Assembly (NCBI GenBank): GCA_946480125.1
Contig: CAMLIY010000208.1
Span: forward strand, 1-5,536
Length of the DNA stretch: 5,536 bases
Direction of reading: 5' to 3'
Origin: an uncultured Asticcacaulis sp.
Lineage (GTDB): Bacteria; Pseudomonadota; Alphaproteobacteria; Caulobacterales; Caulobacteraceae
The notes beneath the pieces are model-generated. The model was not told the origin of the DNA. It worked only from the letters and a program-made list of their open reading frames with translations, and did not search any database. This document shows, in pieces, positions 1 to 5,536 of the stretch. A program made the translations under genes and the position numbers. How positions within the stretch are numbered: the first letter of the stretch is position 1; every line of letters starts with the position of its first letter.

Positions 1-1
1 A

Positions 2-2500
2 TTGAACGCCACGATCACAGCGCAATCGCAGCTCCAGACCCCGGCGCAGTTCGAAAATATCATCGTCAAGAACAACACCGCCGGCACACCGGTCTATCTT
101 CGGGATGTGGCGCGCGTTGAGCTTGGGCCGCAATCCTACGGCAATATCGCCCGCATAAACGGCCATACGGCATCGGGGATGCAGATCACCCTGGCGACCG
201 GCGCCAACGCGTTGAAAACGGCCGACCTGGTCAAGGCCAAGATCAAGGCGCTTGAGCCTTCGTTCCCCGCCGGGGTCAAATACGCCATCCCCAACGATTC
301 AACCGATTTCGTCAAACTGTCGATCGAAGACGTGGTGAAGACCCTGGTCGAGGCCATCGTGCTCGTCTTCATCATCATGTTCGTCTTTCTGCAAAACTGG
401 CGGGCCACGCTGATTCCGGCCATCGCCGTACCGGTCGTTTTGCTGGGCACCTTCGGTATCCTCGCCGTCTTCGGTTATTCGATTAACACCCTGACCATGT
501 TCGGTTTGGTTCTGGCCATCGGTCTGCTGGTCGATGACGCCATCGTCGTGGTCGAAAACGTTGAGCGCGTCATGCATGAAGAAGGGCTGGGGCCGCTTGA
601 AGCGACGCAGAAGTCGATGGATGAGATCACCGGCGCCCTGATAGGCGTCGCCTCGGTCCTGGCCGCCATGTTCGTGCCGATGGCCTTCTTTGGCGGCACG
701 CAGGGCATCATCTACCGCCAGTTTTCCGTCACGCTGGTTTCCGCCATGGCGCTGTCGGTCATCGTCGCGCTCGTTCTTACGCCTCCGCTGTGTGCCACCC
801 TGCTGCGCCGCCCCAAGCCACATGAGGGTATCAATGTCGCACCGGAAGGCGAAGAGGAAGAAGACGTCAAGGTCAAGGGGCTGCTCAGCGGCTTCAACCG
901 CGGCTTCCAGGTCTTCGCCCATCGCTACCAGAAATCCGTCAAGGGCATCATCCGCAAACCGGGCCTGTTCATGGTGGTCTATGCCGGCATCATCGCCGCC
1001 GTCGTCGGCCTGGCCATGACCTTGCCGACCTCCTTTCTGCCTGATGAGGACCAGGGCGCCCTGATGACCCAGGTCCAGCTTCCAGTCGGCTCCACCACTG
1101 ACAAGACCGTGGCCGTGCTCAAACAGGTCCAGGGCATTTATCAGAAAGACCCTTCGGTCAACTACGTCTTTACCATTGCCGGCTTCGGTGGCGCCGGTTC
1201 TGGCGGCAACCAGGGCATGGCTTTCGTCCGCATGAAGGACTTCAAGGAACGCCACAGCGACAACATGAAGGTCTTCGCCCTCGTCGATCGCGTCAACAAG
1301 CAGTTCTCGCAAATTCATTCCGCCCGTGTTTTCCCGATTATCCCGCCCGCCGTGCGGGAACTGGGCAATGCCTCAGGCTTCGACCTGCAATTGAAGGATG
1401 TCGGCGGCGTTGGTCATGAGGCTCTGTCGGACGCGCGCGACCAACTGGTCGCCCTGTCCGCCAAGGACCCGCTGCTCTCGAATGTGCGCGCCAATATTCA
1501 GGACGACATGCCGCAGCTCAAACTGGATATCGATAATACCCGCGCCGGCGCCATGGGCGTGGCTGTATCCGACATCAATTCCCTGCTCGGCACGGCCCTG
1601 GCCGGCACCTATGTCAATGACTTCATTGATCGCGGCCGCATCAAGCGCGTCTATGTTCAGGGCGATGCCCAGTTCCGCAGCCAGCCGGAAGACATCAACC
1701 GCTGGTTCCTGCGTAATAACGAAGGGACAATGGTGCCGTTTTCCGCCATAGGCTCATCACGCTGGACCTTTGGCCCGCCGCAGCTGCAACGCTATAATGG
1801 CGCAGGGTCGATGGAAATCCAGGGCACCGCCGCCACCGGCCAGTCCAACGGCAAGGCCATGGAAAAGATGGAGGAACTGGCCGGCCAGCTTCCCGCCGGC
1901 ATCGGCTTTGAGTGGACGGGCATATCCTTGCAGGAAAAGGAGTCCGGCCAGCAGGCCCCGGCACTCTACGCCCTGTCTATCCTCGTCGTCTTCCTGTTGC
2001 TTGCCGCCCTCTATGAAAGCTGGTCGATCCCGTTCGCCGTTATCCTGGTCGTGCCACTGGGGGTCTTCGGCGCGCTGCTGGCGACCTGGTTCCGCGGCCT
2101 GGATAATGACATTTATTTCCAGGTCGGCCTGCTCGCCACCATGGGCCTCTCCGCCAAGAACGCCATCCTGATCGTTGAATTCGCCAAGATCCTCCATGAA
2201 GAGGGCCGTACCCTGCTCGACGCCACACTCGAAGCCGTCCGTATCCGCCTGCGCCCCATCATCATGACGTCGCTGGCCTTCACCTTTGGCATCATGCCGC
2301 TGGCCCTGGCCAATTCGGCTGGTTCGGCCTCGCAACATGCCATCGGCACCGGCCTGATCGGCGGCGTGCTTTCGGCCACCTTCCTGGCCATCTTCTTCGT
2401 GCCGCTGTTCTTCGTCATTGTTCAAAAGCTGTTCCGCATGGATAACCTGCCCCAGGATATTGCCGCAAGGGAAGCCGCCAAAGGGGAGAACCGCCCATGA
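2..2500 (+). CDS. RND multidrug efflux transporter, AcrB/MexB (HAE1) type, 5'-truncated by window edge
   Basis: Inner-membrane, proton-driven pump subunit that passes drugs and other amphiphiles through a periplasmic adaptor to an outer-membrane channel. The visible 832 residues align by eye with E. coli AcrB from about residue 230 to the end, so roughly 229 N-terminal residues lie before the window; the first codon shown is internal, not a start. The membrane blocks are clear (about 112-130, 136-160, 163-190), and the proton-relay residues are all present: D178 and D179 in GLLVDDAIVVVENV (AcrB D407/D408), K719 in GLSAKNAILIVEFAK (K940), R749 (R971) and T756 (T978). The FLPDEDQG, NDFIDRGR and AALYESWSIPF blocks are also conserved. 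The cytoplasmic linker carries an acidic run at residues 282-288. It overlaps the next gene by ATGA. The family is certain; the substrates cannot be told, and no symbol is given because acrB, mexB, ttgB and similar names cannot be separated here. Confidence 0.97.
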   Translation: MNATITAQSQLQTPAQFENIIVKNNTAGTPVYLRDVARVELGPQSYGNIARINGHTASGMQITLATGANALKTADLVKAKIKALEPSFPAGVKYAIPNDSTDFVKLSIEDVVKTLVEAIVLVFIIMFVFLQNWRATLIPAIAVPVVLLGTFGILAVFGYSINTLTMFGLVLAIGLLVDDAIVVVENVERVMHEEGLGPLEATQKSMDEITGALIGVASVLAAMFVPMAFFGGTQGIIYRQFSVTLVSAMALSVIVALVLTPPLCATLLRRPKPHEGINVAPEGEEEEDVKVKGLLSGFNRGFQVFAHRYQKSVKGIIRKPGLFMVVYAGIIAAVVGLAMTLPTSFLPDEDQGALMTQVQLPVGSTTDKTVAVLKQVQGIYQKDPSVNYVFTIAGFGGAGSGGNQGMAFVRMKDFKERHSDNMKVFALVDRVNKQFSQIHSARVFPIIPPAVRELGNASGFDLQLKDVGGVGHEALSDARDQLVALSAKDPLLSNVRANIQDDMPQLKLDIDNTRAGAMGVAVSDINSLLGTALAGTYVNDFIDRGRIKRVYVQGDAQFRSQPEDINRWFLRNNEGTMVPFSAIGSSRWTFGPPQLQRYNGAGSMEIQGTAATGQSNGKAMEKMEELAGQLPAGIGFEWTGISLQEKESGQQAPALYALSILVVFLLLAALYESWSIPFAVILVVPLGVFGALLATWFRGLDNDIYFQVGLLATMGLSAKNAILIVEFAKILHEEGRTLLDATLEAVRIRLRPIIMTSLAFTFGIMPLALANSAGSASQHAIGTGLIGGVLSATFLAIFFVPLFFVIVQKLFRMDNLPQDIAAREAAKGENRP
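2483..2488 (+). promoter_or_regulatory. Ribosome-binding site of the outer-membrane channel gene
   Basis: GGGGAG lies inside the last codons of the RND gene, 8 bases before the ATG at 2497. With the ATGA overlap this supports translation coupled to the pump gene and fixes the channel start. Confidence 0.75.
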
Positions 2501-3864
2501 CACGCAATATGTTAATCTCGCTATGGCTCGCGTCTTCCGCCCTGAGCGCCTGTACCCTGGCGCCGCGATATGAACGCCCTGTCGCGCCGGTCGCGGCCCA
2601 ATGGCCGGTAAATGCGCCTATTGATGAGACTGGCGCATCGACCACGCCGATCAAATGGCACGACCTGTTCACTGATCCACGCCTGCAAGCGACCATAAAC
2701 CTGGCGCTCGAACAAAACCGTGACCTGCGCGTGGCGGCGCTCAATGTCGAAAAAGCGCAGGCGCAGTACCGCATTACGCGCGCCGATCTGCTTCCGGCTA
2801 TCGACGGATCACTCAGCAATGCCCGCAATCAGGATGGTCACAGCTATTCCGCCGACCTCGGCCTAAACGCTTATGAAGTTGATCTTTTCGGTCGCGTCCG
2901 CTCGCTGAACAAGGCCGCTGTCGAAAGCTTTTTCGCCGAACGTGAAAACCGAAATGCCGTGCAGATCAGCCTGGTCGCCGCCGTCGCCACCCAATGGCTG
3001 ACCCTGGCCTCCGATCAGGATCAGCTCCGGCTGGCGCAGCAGACCCTGGCCACGCGCATGGATACGCTCAACATCGCCGAAGGCCGTGCCCGGATAGGCG
3101 TTCTGAGCGATCTCGATCTGGCGGCCATTCAGGTGCTGGCCCAGACGTCGCGCGCGGATGTCGCGCGTCTCCAAACCCTGATCGATCAGGACAGGTCAAC
3201 CTTGTCCCTGCTCGCCGGCGCCTCCGTGCCGGCCGGCATGCTGCCCGATGGCCTGCAAACCGGACTGGTCGCCAATGCCCTGCCTGTCGGCCTGCCCTCG
3301 GATGTCCTGCTGGCCCGTCCTGATGTGCTGGCTGCGGAGCATGACCTGAAAGCAGCGAACGCCAATATCGGCGCGGCGCGCGCTGCCTTTTTCCCGCGCA
3401 TTACCTTGACCGGCTCTACAGGCTCATCCAGCCCCGATCTCGATGGTCTGTTCAAGTCCGGCAATGGCACCTGGAGCTTTATCCCGTCGATATCGATCCC
3501 GATCTTTTCCGGCGGCGCCAATGCGGCCGGACTGAAAAGCGCCAAGGTCAGCCGCGATATCGCCGTCGCCACCTATGAAAAAACCATTCAGTCAGCCTTT
3601 TCCGAAGTCAGCAATGCCCTGGCGGTTCGAGCGCGTATCGATGAGCGCCTGAACGCCCAGTCCGCCGCCACCGAGGCCGCCCAGCGTACCCTGACACTTT
3701 CCCAGGCGCGTTATGACAATGGCGTGGACAGTTACCTGACCCTTCAGGATGCCCAGCGTACGCTTTACAGTTCGCAACAGGATCTGATCACGCTCCAGGC
3801 CCTGCGTGCCACCAATCTGGTCGATCTCTATGCCGCCCTCGGTAACGACGACAGTTTGCAATAA
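2497..3864 (+). CDS. Outer-membrane efflux channel lipoprotein, NodT/OprM (TolC-like) family
   Basis: Trimeric outer-membrane exit duct of a tripartite RND pump. The 455-residue length is usual for the NodT family. The start is supported by a GGGGAG site and by a short lipoprotein signal peptide: hydrophobic residues 5-18 run into the lipobox LSAC with C19 as the lipidated cysteine, followed by the family's TLAPRYERP. Two outer-membrane efflux (OEP) repeats follow, about 55-245 and 270-450. Recognisable family blocks are YEVDLFGRVRS (126-136), LPVGLPSDVLLARPDVLAAE (262-281), ANANIGAARAAFFPRITLTG (287-306) and YDNGVDSYLTLQDAQRTLYS (406-425), then a helical end closing with LVDLYAALG. The gene overlaps the RND gene by ATGA and is surely co-transcribed with it, which gives the common adaptor-pump-channel order. 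Being encoded with its pump suggests a dedicated channel rather than a shared TolC. No terminator is evident after the TAA. Confidence 0.96.
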   Translation: MTRNMLISLWLASSALSACTLAPRYERPVAPVAAQWPVNAPIDETGASTTPIKWHDLFTDPRLQATINLALEQNRDLRVAALNVEKAQAQYRITRADLLPAIDGSLSNARNQDGHSYSADLGLNAYEVDLFGRVRSLNKAAVESFFAERENRNAVQISLVAAVATQWLTLASDQDQLRLAQQTLATRMDTLNIAEGRARIGVLSDLDLAAIQVLAQTSRADVARLQTLIDQDRSTLSLLAGASVPAGMLPDGLQTGLVANALPVGLPSDVLLARPDVLAAEHDLKAANANIGAARAAFFPRITLTGSTGSSSPDLDGLFKSGNGTWSFIPSISIPIFSGGANAAGLKSAKVSRDIAVATYEKTIQSAFSEVSNALAVRARIDERLNAQSAATEAAQRTLTLSQARYDNGVDSYLTLQDAQRTLYSSQQDLITLQALRATNLVDLYAALGNDDSLQ

Positions 3865-3886
3865 TTAGCCTGGCGGCGTGATGAAC

Positions 3887-4753
3887 TCACACCTGCTCCG
3901 GCATGGCCCGCCGTGCGGTCAGGCTGGAACCGGCCGAAGCGATAATCACCAGCGCCACGGCCAGCCATTGCAGCGGCGTCAATAGTTCATGCAATATGAC
4001 CAGGCCCAAAAGCGACGCGACGGCGGGCTCAAGGCTCATCATCAGGCCGAACGTCTTGGCCGGCATGGCCTTTAGCGCAATCATTTCCAGCGCATAGGGA
4101 ATAGCGCTGGCCAGAATGCCGATGCCGACACCATAGAGCATAATGGTCGGCGACCACAGGGCCGCACCGGCAAAGGCCACGCCGATCGGTACGGTAAATA
4201 TCGTTGAAAAGGCCATGCCGAGCGCCACGGCCTTGCCGCCATGCACGCGATCGCCCACCTTCTGGCCCACGATGATATATAGCCCCCATAACACACCGGC
4301 GATCAGGGCATAGACCACCCCTAGCGGATCAAGCGCGGTGCCGGCATCTCCCCATGGCAGGAGGATCAGCAGCCCGGCGACGGCGCATCCCACCCAGATA
4401 AAATCGCTCCATTTGCGTGAGCCCAGAATGGCCACGGCCAACGGACCGGAAAATTCCAGCGCCACGGCTATCCCTAACGGAATACGGGCGATGGAGGCAT
4501 AAAACACCAGGTTCATGACGCCCAGTATGGCGCCGTACAGCGCCAGCACCGGCCAGTGCTTGCGCTCCGGGCCGCCACGCCACGGCTGGAAGACGATCAA
4601 AAGCGCGACCGTGGCGAAGAACTGCCGCAGGGCCGTCGTGCCTTCTGAACCGACCAGCGGGAAGACGTGCTTGCTCAGTGTGGCGCCTAGCTGCACCGAC
4701 ACAATGGCGATCAGTACGGCAATAATCGCCCACAGTTTCGGATTTTTGGACAT
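3887..4753 (-). CDS. rhtA: EamA/DMT-family exporter, RhtA-like (threonine/homoserine efflux)
   Basis: Inner-membrane protein of the drug/metabolite transporter superfamily; its E. coli relative RhtA exports threonine and homoserine. The 288 residues match the family's size (RhtA about 295) and suggest ten membrane helices in two EamA halves. Similarity to RhtA runs along the whole chain: FPLVGSEGTTALR (31-43), PLGIAVALEFSGPLAVAI (92-109), IPYALEMIALKAMPAKTFG (218-236), MSLEPAVAS (239-247) and a final ASAGSSLTAR (272-281). The start at 4753 is preferred because GGAG lies 7 bases upstream and the protein then begins as RhtA does; the GTG at 4828 would add 25 hydrophilic, unconserved residues. 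It converges on the channel gene with a 22-base gap and diverges from the family 18 hydrolase. Its leader can fold so as to hide the ribosome-binding site. The fold and subfamily are sure; the true substrate could be another amino acid or metabolite. Confidence 0.9.
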   Translation of the reverse strand: MSKNPKLWAIIAVLIAIVSVQLGATLSKHVFPLVGSEGTTALRQFFATVALLIVFQPWRGGPERKHWPVLALYGAILGVMNLVFYASIARIPLGIAVALEFSGPLAVAILGSRKWSDFIWVGCAVAGLLILLPWGDAGTALDPLGVVYALIAGVLWGLYIIVGQKVGDRVHGGKAVALGMAFSTIFTVPIGVAFAGAALWSPTIMLYGVGIGILASAIPYALEMIALKAMPAKTFGLMMSLEPAVASLLGLVILHELLTPLQWLAVALVIIASAGSSLTARRAMPEQV

Positions 4754-4760
4754 GGTCAGG

Positions 4761-4766
4761 CTCCGG
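4761..4766 (-). promoter_or_regulatory. Ribosome-binding site of the RhtA-like gene
   Basis: On the minus strand CCGGAG is followed by 7 bases and then ATG (4753-4751). It decides the start in favour of 4753 over the upstream GTG at 4828. The same six bases form the 3' arm of an inverted repeat whose other arm is CTCCGG at 4808-4813. Confidence 0.75.
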
Positions 4767-4781
4767 TATTGCGTCGTCTTT

Positions 4782-4797
4782 TCGTAACCGGGTACGA
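4782..4797. promoter_or_regulatory. Near-perfect 16-bp palindrome, possible operator
   Basis: TCGTAACCGGGTACGA matches its own reverse complement at 14 of 16 positions, with a CCGG centre and perfect TCGTA/TACGA arms. It lies in the spacer between two divergent genes, where a repressor site acting on either or both would be expected. It overlaps the inner arms of the larger inverted repeat, so it may instead be an alternative RNA fold. No regulator gene is in the window, and the protein family that might bind it cannot be named. Confidence 0.35.
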
Positions 4798-4866
4798 CGC
4801 ACCTCGTCCGGAGAATATCTGCGGCCACAATAACCAGTCGGGGATATTATCTCAACGGACCGGAAA

Positions 4867-4895
4867 ATAAAATTGGTCTCATTGCTTATGGTCAA
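4867..4895 (-). promoter_or_regulatory. Candidate sigma-70-type promoter for the RhtA-like gene
   Basis: Reading leftward, TTGACC (4895-4890; 5 of 6 to the -35 consensus) is followed by 17 bases and TTTTAT (4872-4867; 4 of 6 to the -10 consensus). Transcription would start near 4860, giving a leader of about 105 bases that includes the whole nested hairpin. The match is moderate and the region is AT-richer than its surroundings, so chance is possible. Confidence 0.35.
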
Positions 4896-4919
4896 CAGGT
4901 GGGTCACGCTGCAGAAAAC

Positions 4920-4925
4920 GGAGGG
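4920..4925 (+). promoter_or_regulatory. Ribosome-binding site of the family 18 hydrolase
   Basis: GGAGGG stands 5 bases before the ATG at 4931 and fixes that start, which also begins a well-formed signal peptide. I could not find a convincing promoter for this gene in the upstream spacer. Confidence 0.75.
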
Positions 4926-4930
4926 AAATC

Positions 4931-5536
4931 ATGAAATCACTTATCGCCCTGATTGCGTCTGCCGCTCTGATCGCCGCGCCCGCCATGGCAAAGCCCGCGC
5001 CAGCACCCGTCGTTATCGGTTATCTGCCGGCCTTCAAGGGGCCGATGCTGCCTTATATGGACGCCATCGACCTGACGAAGGTGACCCATATCAATCTGTC
5101 CTTCGTTAACCCCGATCCGCAAGGACAGATTGTCAATGGTGACCTGATGGCCTGCATGGACACGAACGGACACGGAGCGATGCCAGTGGCCGATGTGCAG
5201 GCGGTAATCGACCGCGCCCATAAGTCTGGCGTGAAGGTACTGATTTCCCTGGGCGGCGGCACGATTCCGAAATGCTCCGGTGACTGGCCTACCCTGCTCA
5301 AGGCTGAAAACCGCGCCGACACGGTGAAGAACCTTATCCAGTTTCTCGATGATAGAGGTCTGGATGGCCTCGATGTCGACCTGGAATGGCAGGTGCTGAC
5401 CACCATCGATACGGCCGGGGAATTCACGCCCTTTATCCAGGAACTGAGTGCGGCTCTCAAAAAACGCGGCAAGCTTCTGACCTGCGCCACAGCTTCGGCC
5501 CCAGGCGGCATGGTGCCGGTCTCGTCCGTGCCCTAT
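4931..5536 (+). CDS. Secreted glycoside hydrolase family 18 protein (chitinase-like), 3'-truncated by window edge
   Basis: Likely hydrolyses beta-1,4 N-acetylglucosamine polymers (chitin or related glycans) outside the inner membrane by the substrate-assisted retaining mechanism of family 18. The first 202 residues are visible. Residues 1-20 form a Sec signal peptide with a hydrophobic core and an AMA cleavage site; there is no lipobox or twin arginine. A TIM-barrel start follows: strand 1 VVIGYLPAF (27-35), strand 2 THINLSFVN (52-60), strand 3 with the SxGG motif S106-G109 in VLISLGGG, and strand 4 with the complete DxxDxDxE motif, D145, D148, D150 and the catalytic acid E152, followed by W153. 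Strand 5 is near LLTCATASA (182-190). C75 and C115 could form a disulfide. The frame is open to the window edge, and later substrate-cleft residues and any binding domain are unseen. The family is sure; true chitinase versus endo-N-acetylglucosaminidase is not. Confidence 0.93.
   Translation, partial: MKSLIALIASAALIAAPAMAKPAPAPVVIGYLPAFKGPMLPYMDAIDLTKVTHINLSFVNPDPQGQIVNGDLMACMDTNGHGAMPVADVQAVIDRAHKSGVKVLISLGGGTIPKCSGDWPTLLKAENRADTVKNLIQFLDDRGLDGLDVDLEWQVLTTIDTAGEFTPFIQELSAALKKRGKLLTCATASAPGGMVPVSSVPY

Larger units (their letters stand above)
4761..4813 (-). repeat. Nested inverted repeat in the leader of the RhtA-like gene (possible RBS-hiding hairpin)
   Basis: Two perfect inverted repeats are nested. 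The outer one is 6 bp, CTCCGG (minus strand 4813-4808) with CCGGAG (4766-4761). The inner one is 8 bp, TGCGTCGT (4801-4794) with ACGACGCA (4777-4770). They are separated by unpaired stretches of 6 and 3 bases and close a 16-base loop. Transcribed leftward, this gives one hairpin just before the start codon whose outer stem contains the whole ribosome-binding site. The pairing is seen directly in the sequence. A role in holding down translation is inferred. Confidence 0.55.

Noticed and set aside
299..1318. A 339-residue open frame on the minus strand under the RND gene
   Set aside because: It is the antisense of a highly conserved coding region. It is rich in His, Asp, Gly and Gln with no recognisable domain, as expected for a shadow frame in GC-rich DNA.
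1757..2503. A 248-residue open frame on the minus strand under the end of the RND gene
   Set aside because: It has the same low-complexity Gly/Asp/Gln-rich shadow composition, and the opposite strand carries the conserved K719 and R749 membrane blocks.
3832..3877. GCCGCC (3832-3837) and GGCGGC (3872-3877) as a terminator stem for the channel gene
   Set aside because: The loop would be 34 bases, one arm lies in coding sequence and no T-run follows; such 6-bp GC matches are common in DNA of this composition.
4754..4828. A 25-codon N-terminal extension of the RhtA-like protein starting at GTG 4828
   Set aside because: The added residues are hydrophilic and unlike the start of RhtA, no good ribosome-binding site precedes the GTG, and the ATG at 4753 has GGAG at 7 bases. 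The stretch is better read as an untranslated leader.
4858..4878. GACC...GGTC inverted repeat around the AT-rich stretch in the divergent spacer
   Set aside because: The arms are only 4 bp and cannot be extended inward or outward, so chance is the simplest explanation.
4873..5109. A plus-strand open frame starting at 4873 and overlapping the hydrolase start
   Set aside because: It lies in a different frame from the hydrolase, has no domain, and its Arg-rich later part is an off-frame reading of the hydrolase gene.
5053..5511. A 152-residue open frame on the minus strand over the family 18 hydrolase
   Set aside because: The plus strand here encodes the SxGG and DxxDxDxE motifs in frame with a signal peptide and a ribosome-binding site, so the minus frame is a shadow.

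Overview
The window is a GC-rich (roughly 60%), tightly packed stretch of a Gram-negative chromosome. It carries two complete genes and two genes cut by the window edges. GC- and C-ending codon preference, an AcrB-type pump paired with a NodT-type outer-membrane lipoprotein, and a secreted chitinase-like enzyme would fit an alphaproteobacterium, perhaps of the Caulobacter/Asticcacaulis group. That placement is a guess from style; no marker gene is present.

Left part (1-3864, + strand): the 3' four-fifths of an RND multidrug efflux transporter of the AcrB/MexB (HAE1) type, followed with an ATGA overlap by a complete outer-membrane channel lipoprotein of the NodT/OprM type. Together they form the inner-membrane and outer-membrane parts of a tripartite drug pump. 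The periplasmic adaptor (AcrA/MexA type) would be expected just upstream, outside the window.

Middle (3887-4753, - strand): a complete EamA/DMT transporter that closely resembles RhtA, the threonine/homoserine exporter. It converges on the efflux operon with only a 22-base gap. Its best start is the ATG at 4753, which has a good ribosome-binding site, rather than a GTG 25 codons upstream.

Right part (4931-5536, + strand): the 5' part of a secreted family 18 glycoside hydrolase (chitinase-like) with signal peptide, SxGG motif and the complete DxxDxDxE catalytic motif; the 3' end is outside the window.

The 177-base divergent spacer between the exporter and the hydrolase (4754-4930) is the most interesting non-coding part. 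It holds a nested inverted repeat that would fold in the exporter mRNA and bury its Shine-Dalgarno sequence, and a 14-of-16 palindrome sits inside the loop side of that repeat. Everything else is ordinary for the families concerned. I see no mobile element, CRISPR array, tRNA or rRNA, and no evidence for an undescribed multi-gene system.
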